Below are positions 17,888 to 25,324 of a stretch of DNA of 28,746 bases, in pieces (the first letter of the stretch is position 1; each line of letters starts with the position of its first letter). The translations under genes were made by a program, and so were the position numbers. Source of the stretch: Ramlibacter sp. Lineage in GTDB: Bacteria; Pseudomonadota; Gammaproteobacteria; Burkholderiales; Burkholderiaceae. The stretch lies in assembly GCA_014376915.1 (NCBI GenBank), contig JACMQP010000565.1, forward strand, positions 1-28,746. The letters run 5' to 3'. The notes below the pieces were generated by a model, which made no database searches, was not told where the DNA came from, and was given only the letters and a program-made list of their open reading frames with translations.

Positions 17888-18513
17888 TGCAGCCTGTCCT
17901 TGACGCCACCGTGTTCATCGTGGATGACGACGCCAGCGTGCGCGAGGCGCTGGCCTGGCTGCTGCGCTCGCGCCGGCTGCTGTCAGAGACTTTCGGCAGC
18001 AGCGAGGAGTTCGTCGCCATGCTGGAGGCTGGTCACGTCCCGGGCCAGCCCTGCTGCCTGCTGCTGGACGTGCGCATGCCTGGCTTGTCGGGCCTCGAGG
18101 TGTTCGACCTGCTCGAGGCCCGGGGGCTGGTCGAAGTGATGCCGGTGATCTTCCTGACCGGCCACGCGGATGTGCCGACCGCCGTCCACATGGTCAAGCG
18201 CGGCGCTTTCGACTTCTGCGAGAAGCCCTTTTCCGACAACGCGCTGGTGGACCGCATCGAGCAGGCGGTCCGGCAGTCGGCGGAGGTGCTGGCGGCGCGC
18301 CGGGCCAGGCAGCAGTTGAAGGCGCGGCTGGAGGAGTTGACCGACCGCGAACGCGACGTGATGCGGCTGGTGGTCGAAGGCCTGCCGAACAAGCTCATCG
18401 CCGATCAACTCGACATCAGCGTGCGAACAGTGGAGGTGCACCGGGCGCGCGTGTTCGACAAGATGGAAGTGAAGTCGGCGGTGGAACTGGCCAACCTGCT
18501 GCGCAATCTCTGA
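17887..18513 (+). CDS. FixJ/NarL-type response regulator
   Basis: 208-residue two-domain regulator. The receiver domain (residues 7-125) has the acidic pocket Asp13-Asp15, the phosphoacceptor Asp61 (LLLDVRMPG), Thr91 (FLTGHAD) and Lys113 (CEKPF). A LuxR/NarL helix-turn-helix follows at about 148-205 (LTDRERDVMRLVVEG, then ISVRTVEVHRARVFDKM). It acts as a phosphorylation-controlled transcription factor, activated by the kinase encoded immediately upstream. The start at 17887 overlaps the kinase stop by 1 nt. The targets are unknown; the upstream operon members (yhdP-like, amidase) are one possibility. It ends 7 bp before the convergent microprotein gene with no visible terminator between. Confidence 0.94.
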   Translation: MQPVLDATVFIVDDDASVREALAWLLRSRRLLSETFGSSEEFVAMLEAGHVPGQPCCLLLDVRMPGLSGLEVFDLLEARGLVEVMPVIFLTGHADVPTAVHMVKRGAFDFCEKPFSDNALVDRIEQAVRQSAEVLAARRARQQLKARLEELTDRERDVMRLVVEGLPNKLIADQLDISVRTVEVHRARVFDKMEVKSAVELANLLRNL

Positions 18514-18520
18514 GCGCGGT

Positions 18521-18646
18521 TCAGCGATCGTCGGGTTGATCGTCCTTGGGCAGTTCGCCGCCCTTGCGTCCGGAAAACATGGTCCACCACACGATGGCGA
18601 CGAACAGCACCCCAGCCAGCAGGGCTTCGAGCAGAATCAGCAGCAT
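18521..18646 (-). CDS. 41-residue single-span membrane microprotein
   Basis: Short minus-strand gene starting MLLILLEALLAGVLFVAIVW. Residues 1-24 form one membrane helix ending in a Trp-Trp pair, followed by a short charged tail rich in Lys, Asp and Glu. AGGA lies 9 nt upstream of the ATG at 18646, a good ribosome site. A longer frame to 18913 exists but its extra 89 residues are Ser/Gly/Ala-rich and antisense to mltA, so they are rejected. The start codon shares the palindrome CATG with the mltA start. Function unknown; I recall similar small single-span proteins in related genomes but cannot verify it. Moderate confidence that it is expressed. Confidence 0.55.
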   Translation of the reverse strand: MLLILLEALLAGVLFVAIVWWTMFSGRKGGELPKDDQPDDR

Positions 18647-19805
18647 GAACCGTATCCTCAGGTTGGCAGCCATTGTAGGGATGCTGGCCGGCTGCGGCTC
18701 GGTGCCGTTGCCACCCGAGCCCCCGGCTCCTTCAACGCGCGCCACGCCCGCTTCCCCGTTGCCGCCTGCGGACGCCTTCAGCCTGCCAGCCGACACCGCG
18801 CCTTTGCCGCCACCGCTGTTGCAAGGACGTTCACGCTGGGTTGCGGTGCAGTGGGCCGAGTTGCCCGGATTCGCCGACGATGCGCTGCACGAGGCGTGGA
18901 ACGCCTGGCTCAAGAGCTGCGAGCGGCCCGGTCCGGCGTTCGCCGCACTGTGCCCAGAGGTGCGCCGGCTGTCGATCGCCAGCCGCGAGGAACAGCGCGA
19001 CTGGATGGTGCAACGGCTGCAGCCCTACCGTGTGGAGCCGCTGCACGGCCCATCCGACGGGCTGCTCACGGGCTACTACGAACCGGTGCTGCAGGCGGCG
19101 CGCCAGCCCGGCCCCGGTTTCGGCGTGCCGTTGTATTCGCCGCCCCCCGGCGTCGGCCAAAAGAAGCAGTGGTACAGCCGCCAGGAAATCGACACGCTGC
19201 CGGCCGCACGCTCCGCGTTGCGCGGGCGCGAAATCGCCTACGTCGCCGACCCGCTCGACGCCCTGATGCTGCAGATCCAGGGCTCGGGCCGGCTGCGCAT
19301 GACCGAAGCCGACGGCAGCCAGCGGCTCGTGCGGCTGGCGTACGCGGCCAGCAACGACCATCCGTACCGCAGCGTTGGCGGCTGGCTGTTGCAGCAGGGC
19401 GCAGTGCGGGACGCGTCGTGGCCCGGCATCAAGGCCTGGGCGCTGCAGAACCCGCAGCGCGTCAACGAACTGCTGTGGAGCAATCCGCGCACCGTCTTCT
19501 TTCGTGAGGAAGCCCTGTCGGAGCTGGACGCCGGCTTCGGGCCACGGGGCGCGCAGGGCGTGGCGCTGACGCCGGGCCGCTCGATCGCCGTCGACAGGGA
19601 CAGCATCCCGTACGGCACGCCGGTGTGGCTGGCGTCGAGCGGACCGATGCTCAACCTGCAGCGGCTGGTGCTGGCGCAGGACACCGGCAGCGCCATCACC
19701 GGCGCCGTACGAGCCGACTATTTCGCCGGCTGGGGCCCCGAGGCCGGAGAGCTCGCGGGCCGCCTGAAGCAGCCGCTGCGGCTGTGGGTGCTGTGGCCGC
19801 GCTGA
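18645..19805 (+). CDS. mltA: Membrane-bound lytic murein transglycosylase A
   Basis: Outer-membrane lipoprotein that cleaves the beta-1,4 MurNAc-GlcNAc bond of peptidoglycan to give 1,6-anhydro ends. Signal peptide with lipobox LAGC and lipidated Cys17; a Pro/Ala-rich linker to about residue 60; the MltA domain with TGYYEP and the DPLDALMLQIQGSGRL block; and a C-terminal 3D domain with Asp346 (LAQDTGSAITG) and Asp358 (RADYFAGWG), the latter aligned with the catalytic Asp of E. coli MltA. The start MNRILRLAA at 18645 (386 residues) is chosen because it gives a proper lipoprotein signal; the in-frame extension to 18546 lies in the divergent microprotein gene. The upstream ribosome site is weak. 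Confidence 0.94.
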   Translation: MNRILRLAAIVGMLAGCGSVPLPPEPPAPSTRATPASPLPPADAFSLPADTAPLPPPLLQGRSRWVAVQWAELPGFADDALHEAWNAWLKSCERPGPAFAALCPEVRRLSIASREEQRDWMVQRLQPYRVEPLHGPSDGLLTGYYEPVLQAARQPGPGFGVPLYSPPPGVGQKKQWYSRQEIDTLPAARSALRGREIAYVADPLDALMLQIQGSGRLRMTEADGSQRLVRLAYAASNDHPYRSVGGWLLQQGAVRDASWPGIKAWALQNPQRVNELLWSNPRTVFFREEALSELDAGFGPRGAQGVALTPGRSIAVDRDSIPYGTPVWLASSGPMLNLQRLVLAQDTGSAITGAVRADYFAGWGPEAGELAGRLKQPLRLWVLWPR

Positions 19806-19870
19806 GGAGCCGCGTTCGACGGGTCGTTCGCAGTCCCGCTCGCGGGCGTTGAGCTTCGCGCCTTGCCCGG

Positions 19871-19904
19871 CTGTCACAGCGCAGTCACAAGTCCTTTGTA
19901 GTCT
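19871..19904 (+). promoter_or_regulatory. Pho box and -10 element (PhoB-type promoter)
   Basis: Two direct 7-bp half sites, CTGTCAC (19871-19877) and CAGTCAC (19882-19888), are spaced by AGCG to give the 11-bp periodicity of a Pho box (consensus CTGTCAT-4-CTGTCAT). A -10-like TAGTCT (19899-19904) lies 10 bp after the second half site, the same geometry as E. coli phoA, where the box replaces the -35. The leader to the lipoprotein ATG would be about 75 nt. This predicts induction by phosphate starvation of the next two genes. Confidence 0.75.
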
Positions 19905-19917
19905 CGACCGCTGATGG

Positions 19918-19945
19918 CGCCGGCATCTTCCTTGGGGAGCCGGCG
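19918..19945 (+). other. Hairpin in the 5' leader of the Pho operon
   Basis: CGCCGGC (19918-19924) pairs perfectly with GCCGGCG (19939-19945) around a 14-nt loop, within the predicted 5' untranslated region. No T-run follows, so it is not an intrinsic terminator. It may stabilise the messenger or be chance in GC-rich DNA. Confidence 0.35.
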
Positions 19946-19986
19946 ACCGATTCGCTGGCGTCGCACATCTACAAGGAGAACGGCAA

Positions 19987-20442
19987 ATGAGCGCAAAGAG
20001 TCTTGTCTGGGCTGGTGCAATGAGCGCATTGCTGCTGGGCGTGGTCGGCTGCGGGGGATCGGATGGCGGGGCCGATGCGGCGGTGTTGCCGACCGCCTAC
20101 AACAGCGGGTTGGCCGCGCTGAACACCAGGGCGGGCTTGCAAAGCGCAGCCTTCGTCGATCTGTTCGATCCCAATTTCCTGGACGCCGGCTACACCAAGC
20201 TCCAGCTGGTCGACAACCTCGCACAGGACGCCGCCTCGACCGCCGTTTCGGCCGACCTGTCGATGTTCCCCAGCGCCAGCCTTGCCAACGCCTCGGTCGG
20301 CAACTGCGCCTCCAGTGGCATCTGCACGCTCACCGGGACGCTCACCAACACCGATGCCGACACCACCGAAGTGCCGTTCACAGCGCAAGTGATGTTGAGC
20401 AATGGCGCCTACCGCTTGCTGGGCGACCAGAAAAGCAGCTAG
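19987..20442 (+). CDS. Small secreted lipoprotein, Pho-box-controlled
   Basis: 151-residue protein with a signal peptide and lipobox VVGC (lipidated Cys22), followed by a short Gly/Asp linker and a domain of about 115 residues. The stretch AFVDLFDPNFLDAGYTKLQL recalls NTF2/SnoaL-like small alpha+beta proteins, but I cannot assign a family. Two Cys at about 107 and 112 (GNCASSGICT) could form a disulfide. GGAG lies 8 nt before the ATG. It sits directly behind the Pho box and 47 bp before the PHP hydrolase, with which it is probably co-transcribed, so a role as an outer-membrane-anchored partner or substrate-binding accessory of that enzyme is inferred only from context. Confidence 0.8.
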   Translation: MSAKSLVWAGAMSALLLGVVGCGGSDGGADAAVLPTAYNSGLAALNTRAGLQSAAFVDLFDPNFLDAGYTKLQLVDNLAQDAASTAVSADLSMFPSASLANASVGNCASSGICTLTGTLTNTDADTTEVPFTAQVMLSNGAYRLLGDQKSS

Positions 20443-20457
20443 GCCGGCGAAGCCGGC
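20443..20457 (+). other. Intercistronic hairpin
   Basis: GCCGGC-GAA-GCCGGC begins immediately after the lipoprotein stop codon and forms a 6-bp all-GC stem with a 3-nt loop. Without a T-run it is not a classical terminator. Such hairpins can set a lower dose of the downstream gene or protect the upstream messenger. Confidence 0.4.
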
Positions 20458-20489
20458 GCAACGAACCGTCAACCACAGGACCCAATCCG

Positions 20490-22598
20490 ATGACAACGAA
20501 ATTGATCCGGGGCGAAATCGCCCTGGCAGTGTGTTCCGTGATCAGCATCGCCAGCATGGCGATTCCGCAGCAGGCGGGCGCGGCCGAAAAGGCCAACGCC
20601 AAGCCCGCCGGCACCTATGTCACGGGCGATTTTCACAACCACACGACCTGCTCGGACGGCACGCTGTCCATGAAGAAGCTAGTCGACAAGTCGGTGCGCA
20701 CCTTCAACCTCGACTGGTTCGTGCAGGCCGACCACGGCGGCAGCAGCACCCGCAACTGCACCCTGTCCGAGGACCCGTTCGAACCGGTGGCGCCTGCGCT
20801 CGGCCTGCCCAACACCGCCACCGGTCCGTTCCCGCCCAACACCTACCCGAGCGCCGGCCAGCCGGCCAGCGCGGCCAAAGGCCCGAACCAGACCTGGGAA
20901 AGCACCTTGCCCGGAGGCCGTGCCGATATCAAGGGCGACGGCACCGCGACACCCAAGGCAATGTGGCGCTGGCAGGAAATCAAGGAATACCAGTACCCGG
21001 TGCTGGAAGCCGAGAGCCGCGCCCGCCAGAAGCCGGTCTGGATCGGGGTCGAGCAGAATGCGCCGGGCCACGAACACGTTTCCACCAACGTGCTGAACGG
21101 CCAGCTGCCGTGGCCTTCGACCGCCTCGGGTGGCAATGCGTCGCTCCAGGCGCAGTACGAATACTGTTTCGACCGCAACGACAGCGACACCAGTCGCGGG
21201 GCCGAAAACCAGTGGGATTGTTCGGTCGGCGGCAGTGGCAACAACAGCCTGCTCAGCGCCACGGCCCGCAAAATCACCGGCAACAACAGCGCGACCACGC
21301 CCGACCTGGGGCACCTGAAATCGCTGGAAGGCGTCAAGTGGATGAACGAGAAGGCGCCTGAGACCAGTTACTACGTCCCGGCCCATCTGGAGCGCGCCGG
21401 CGCCTACAACCCGGTCAGCTCGAACGGCTTCAACATCGAGCACCTGCGCGACTTCAACAACGCCGCGCCCCGGGTGGCGTTCGGCTTCGAGTCGATGCCC
21501 GGCCACCAGGCCGAGACCCAGCGCGGCAGCTACAGCACGGCGGCGGTCGGCGGCGGCACCTTCGGCGGGTCCGGCGTTTACGCCGGGGCCATCGGCGGCG
21601 TCTGGGATGCGCTGCTCGGCGAAGGCCGCGCCTGGTGGTTCTTTGCCAGTTCGGACTATCACAACCGCGGACAATTCGGCCCCGACCAGCGTGAAACATC
21701 CTCGGACTTCTTTCCGGGCGAGTACACCAAGGACTATGTGCTGGTGCGCCGCGGTAGCAACAGCCTTTCGGCGCAGGGCATTATCGACGGCCTGCGGTCG
21801 GGCAACAGCTTTGTCGCCAACGGCGACCTGATCGACCGGCTGACGTTCGTCGTCTGCGCCGCCAACCCCGGCCTGCCGCGCAATGCATTCAAGGCGCTGG
21901 CCGAAAAAGCCGCGATGAACGCCGCCAGCAAGAACGGAGAGGTCCGCATTGACGGCTGCGCCACCATGGGCGAAAAGCTGGTCGTGCGGCCCGGCGCCGA
22001 CCTGGTGGTGGCAATTGCGGTGCGCGATCCTCAAGGCACGAACAACGCGCCCTACAGCTTCGCGAATCCGTCGCTCAAGCAGATCAACGTTACCCAGCCC
22101 CTGAACGCGCCGGTCCTGGACCATATCGACGTGATCGGCGGCAACGTCACCGGCTTCGCGAGCCCGACGGACCTGGCCAAGTACGCCGGCGCGCTGGGCT
22201 CGGCCGCCGCGACCAACCCGTCTGCGAAGATCCAGAAGGTGTTCAACAGCACCAACTGGAGCGCGACCGCCGATGGCGTGCGGGTGATGAGTTACCGGAT
22301 CTCCGCGGTCAAGGCCTCGCAGTACCTGCGGCTGCGCGGCACCAACCTGCCAGCGTCGACGCCGTTCGAGACCGACGCTGACGGCAACCCGCTGCTCGAC
22401 TATGCGGCGAACCCGGCCGACCAGACCCTGGCCGGCAAGATCCCCTGCACCGATGCTGCCTGCCCGGCCCACATGCGTACCGTCGGCGGCACCAAGTACT
22501 CGAGCCTGGACGTGGCTGCCTGGGCTGACCTGTGGTTCTACGGCAATCCGGTGTTCGTGGAAGTCCAAAACTCCGTCAAAGTCGCTGGCGTCAAGTAG
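20490..22598 (+). CDS. Secreted PHP-fold metallohydrolase (phosphoesterase-like)
   Basis: 702-residue exported protein; the signal peptide ends near QQAGAA (residue 31). A PHP-type metal site is visible: His49-x-His51 (GDFHNHTTCSDG), Asp56, Asp81-His82 (QADHGG), Glu188 and His194/His196 (GVEQNAPGHEH), His299 (PAHLERAG) and Asp389-x-His391 (SSDYHNRG). This is the ligand order of PHP/CehA/DUF3604-like hydrolases, which cleave phosphoesters or related bonds with two or three metals. A large insertion lies at about 85-180, and a C-terminal region of roughly 250 residues contains Cys pairs that may form disulfides. AGGA lies 9 nt before the ATG. It is second in the Pho-box operon and ends at a terminator, so a phosphate-scavenging phosphoesterase is the best inference. 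The substrate is unknown. Confidence 0.85.
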   Translation: MTTKLIRGEIALAVCSVISIASMAIPQQAGAAEKANAKPAGTYVTGDFHNHTTCSDGTLSMKKLVDKSVRTFNLDWFVQADHGGSSTRNCTLSEDPFEPVAPALGLPNTATGPFPPNTYPSAGQPASAAKGPNQTWESTLPGGRADIKGDGTATPKAMWRWQEIKEYQYPVLEAESRARQKPVWIGVEQNAPGHEHVSTNVLNGQLPWPSTASGGNASLQAQYEYCFDRNDSDTSRGAENQWDCSVGGSGNNSLLSATARKITGNNSATTPDLGHLKSLEGVKWMNEKAPETSYYVPAHLERAGAYNPVSSNGFNIEHLRDFNNAAPRVAFGFESMPGHQAETQRGSYSTAAVGGGTFGGSGVYAGAIGGVWDALLGEGRAWWFFASSDYHNRGQFGPDQRETSSDFFPGEYTKDYVLVRRGSNSLSAQGIIDGLRSGNSFVANGDLIDRLTFVVCAANPGLPRNAFKALAEKAAMNAASKNGEVRIDGCATMGEKLVVRPGADLVVAIAVRDPQGTNNAPYSFANPSLKQINVTQPLNAPVLDHIDVIGGNVTGFASPTDLAKYAGALGSAAATNPSAKIQKVFNSTNWSATADGVRVMSYRISAVKASQYLRLRGTNLPASTPFETDADGNPLLDYAANPADQTLAGKIPCTDAACPAHMRTVGGTKYSSLDVAAWADLWFYGNPVFVEVQNSVKVAGVK

Positions 22599-22633
22599 AT
22601 CGGTCAGCCGGGACCTGTTCCCGGCATCTCCCC

Positions 22634-22660
22634 AGCCCGGCCCGCAGGTCCGGGCTTTTT
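22634..22660 (+). terminator. Intrinsic terminator after the PHP hydrolase
   Basis: AGCCCGG (22634-22640) pairs with CCGGGCT (22650-22656) around a 9-nt loop and is followed directly by TTTT. It lies 36 bp past the PHP hydrolase stop and 25 bp before the next ATG. It should end most of the Pho-controlled transcript, separating it from the downstream cluster. Confidence 0.85.
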
Positions 22661-22684
22661 CCCCTGTCCATTCCCTCCTGGTTG

Positions 22685-25324
22685 ATGTTTCTTTCCCGCG
22701 CTGATACCGCCCTGCCGTCCGCCGGTTTGCGGCCGCTGCATCCGGCCACGGTGCCTGCGCTACTGCTGCTGTTGTCCGGCGCCGCCGGACTGGTCTGGCA
22801 AATGCTGTGGACCGCCCGGCTGGGCATCGCGTTCGGCCACGAAATCGTCGGTGTGCTGTCGGTGCTGGGCGCATTCTTCGGCGGTCTCGCGCTCGGATCG
22901 CTGACGTTCGGAAGCCGGTTGAAGGACAGCCGCAGCCCGGCCCTGACGTACGCCCTGCTGGAAGCCGTAGTCGCTGTCTGGGCGCTGGGAGTGAGCCTGC
23001 TGTTTCCCGCCTTCGCCCCCGAGCTTGCCCGATGGATCGGCCCGCAGCCGTCGCCCTGGCGGCACTGGGGTGCTGCCTTCTTCGTACCGCTGGTGTTGCT
23101 CGCCCCGGCAACCATGGCAATGGGGGCGACGCTGCCCGCCATCGAGCAGTTGCTCCGGCGGCATGGAAAAGCGCAGCTTGGCGTGCTCTACGCCGCCAAT
23201 ACCGTGGGCGCGATGGCCGGCGTACTGCTTGCTGTCTTCGTGTGCATTCCCGACTGGGGACTGGACCGGACCGCCTGGGCATTCGCTGCTGTCAATGCGG
23301 TATGCGCTCTCGCAGCCCTGTGGCTGTGGCGCCGCAATGCACCGGCGGCCGGCCCGCAGGACAAGGCGGTCATGCATGCTCCATCACGAATGGCTGCCGC
23401 GGCGCCGGCGGCGACCCGGGTGCAGGCAGTGCTGCTGGCGACCGGTCTGCTGGGCATCGGATACGAAGTGCTCGCCGTGCGGGTCCTGAGCCAGGTGACC
23501 GAAAACACGGTGTACAGCTACGCGCTGTTGCTGGCGGTTTACCTCCTTGGGACGGCGGCCGGCGCCTGGCTGTACCAGCGGTTGTCGGCCGACCGTGCCG
23601 GCCGCTTGACCCGGGACCGCTTGCTGACCGCGTTGGCCGGCGCCCTGCTGGCCGGCGGCGTGAGCCTCTGGTGGGCCGATGCGATCGTGATGGTTCCGCA
23701 GCGCTGGCTGGGAGCCGGGCTGGTGACGGCCCTGGCTGGCGAAACGGCGGCCGCGGCGGCGGCGCTGGCCTTGCCCACTCTCGTGATGGGTGCGCTGTTC
23801 ACCCATCTGGCGGGTGAGGCGCGGGCCAGCGGCATGTCGTTCGGGCGGGCATTGGGACTCAACACCTTCGGCGCGGCCATCGCGCCGCTCCTGATCGGGG
23901 TGGTGTTGCTTCCGGCCACTGGCGCGCGGGGCGCATTGTTGCTGCTGGTCCTGGGCTACCTGTTGCTGCGCTCCATGGCGTGCTGGCGCAACCGAAGTGG
24001 GTGGGTTGTGGTGGCCGCGGTCACCGCGCTGGCGCTGTTCGCGCCGCCGTTGCGTTTCATCGATCTGCCGGAGGGCGGGCGGCTGGTCAGCTACCGGGAA
24101 GGCGTGATGGCCGCGGTCAGCGTGGTCGAAGATGCGCAGGGAGTCGCGCGGCTGCACATCAACAACCGGATTCAGGAAGGCAGTAGCGCCAGTGGCCTGG
24201 TCGAGATCCGGCTGGCGCAATTGCCGTTGTTGTTGCATCCCGCACCCCGCAAAGCTCTGCTGCTCGGGCTCGGCACCGGCTACACCGCCAATGCGGCCGC
24301 CCTTGACCCGGCGCTGGACGTGCAGGCCGTCGAGTTACTGCCGGAGGTGATCGAAGCGGCGGGTCTCTTCGCGCTGCGACCCGGCTCGCCGCCGGCCGCG
24401 CTTCCGGTCCGCATGGTCGCCGCGGATGCACGCCGCTTCATGCAGTCCGGCACCTCTGGCTACGACGTCGTCGTCGCCGACCTGTTTCATCCGGCGCGCA
24501 GCGGCGCCGGCGGCCTGTACACCGTTGAGCACTTCGCCGCCGTGCGCGCGCGGCTGCTGCCTGGCGGCGTGTTCTGCCAGTGGCTCGCGCTGCACCAGAT
24601 GGACCTGCAAACATTGCGCAGCATCGTGGCCGCTTTCACCCAGGTCTATCCGGATGCGATCGCGATTCTTGCGAGCAACAGCCTGGACACGCCGGTGATC
24701 GGGCTGGTCGGGCGGCCGGGCGCCGCGCCCCTGCGTCTGCAGGATGTGCAGGCCCGGCTGGACGCCCTGGCCCCGGGCGTTGCCGGTGCGCTGAAGCTGG
24801 CTCGCCTCGACGACGCCTATGCGGTGCTCGGCAGTGTGCTGGCGGGCCCTGCTTCGCTGCGCCAGTTTGCGGCTGGGGCGGTTCCGAACACCGATGACCA
24901 GCCGGTGGTCGCGCAGCGGGCGCCCTGGACCAGCTACCGGCCCGGCGAGCGCCCGCGCGATCGTCTGATCGCGCTGGTGCGTGAACTCAAGCCGGTCACG
25001 GACGAGGTGCTGCCAGCGGACTCCGTGCCTACGCGTGGACGCGTGGCTGCCTATTGGCAGGCCCGACGGCGCTATCTCGAAGTCGGCATGATCGCGCGGC
25101 TCCATCCGGATCCGGCCGTGATGCTGCAGCAGTTGCGCGGCCCGCTGCTCGAGGTGGTGGCGATCAGCCCGGAATTCCGTCCGGCTGCCGAGCCCCTGGT
25201 GGCCCTGGCCCAGGCCCTTCGTCCTTCCAACCCCGGCCTGGCCGACCTGGTGCTGACGCAACTGCGTCGGTCCCAGGCCCGAGACCCTTCCCCAGCAATC
25301 CAAGAGAGCCATGGAAACCACTGA
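22685..25324 (+). CDS. Multi-span membrane protein fused to spermidine-synthase-like domain
   Basis: 879 residues. The N-terminal part (about 1-460) holds a dozen or so hydrophobic segments of the MFS-like type seen in fused MFS/spermidine synthases. The C-terminal part carries a SAM/dcSAM-binding Rossmann domain with GLGTG at 528-532, an acidic ligand in AVELLPEVIEAA, VVVADLFHPAR and the family-typical GGLYTVEHFAAVRARLLPGG, followed by about 140 extra residues. Whether it makes a polyamine, moves one or modifies another substrate is unknown. The ATG at 22685 is chosen because upstream in-frame starts lie within the PHP gene and its terminator; no strong ribosome site is seen. It overlaps the next gene by 14 nt. 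Confidence 0.85.
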   Translation: MFLSRADTALPSAGLRPLHPATVPALLLLLSGAAGLVWQMLWTARLGIAFGHEIVGVLSVLGAFFGGLALGSLTFGSRLKDSRSPALTYALLEAVVAVWALGVSLLFPAFAPELARWIGPQPSPWRHWGAAFFVPLVLLAPATMAMGATLPAIEQLLRRHGKAQLGVLYAANTVGAMAGVLLAVFVCIPDWGLDRTAWAFAAVNAVCALAALWLWRRNAPAAGPQDKAVMHAPSRMAAAAPAATRVQAVLLATGLLGIGYEVLAVRVLSQVTENTVYSYALLLAVYLLGTAAGAWLYQRLSADRAGRLTRDRLLTALAGALLAGGVSLWWADAIVMVPQRWLGAGLVTALAGETAAAAAALALPTLVMGALFTHLAGEARASGMSFGRALGLNTFGAAIAPLLIGVVLLPATGARGALLLLVLGYLLLRSMACWRNRSGWVVVAAVTALALFAPPLRFIDLPEGGRLVSYREGVMAAVSVVEDAQGVARLHINNRIQEGSSASGLVEIRLAQLPLLLHPAPRKALLLGLGTGYTANAAALDPALDVQAVELLPEVIEAAGLFALRPGSPPAALPVRMVAADARRFMQSGTSGYDVVVADLFHPARSGAGGLYTVEHFAAVRARLLPGGVFCQWLALHQMDLQTLRSIVAAFTQVYPDAIAILASNSLDTPVIGLVGRPGAAPLRLQDVQARLDALAPGVAGALKLARLDDAYAVLGSVLAGPASLRQFAAGAVPNTDDQPVVAQRAPWTSYRPGERPRDRLIALVRELKPVTDEVLPADSVPTRGRVAAYWQARRRYLEVGMIARLHPDPAVMLQQLRGPLLEVVAISPEFRPAAEPLVALAQALRPSNPGLADLVLTQLRRSQARDPSPAIQESHGNH

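Noticed and set aside
19914..20489. In-frame 5' extension of the PHP hydrolase
   Set aside because: Overlaps the lipoprotein gene in another frame; the ATG at 20490 has a good ribosome site and a signal peptide begins there.
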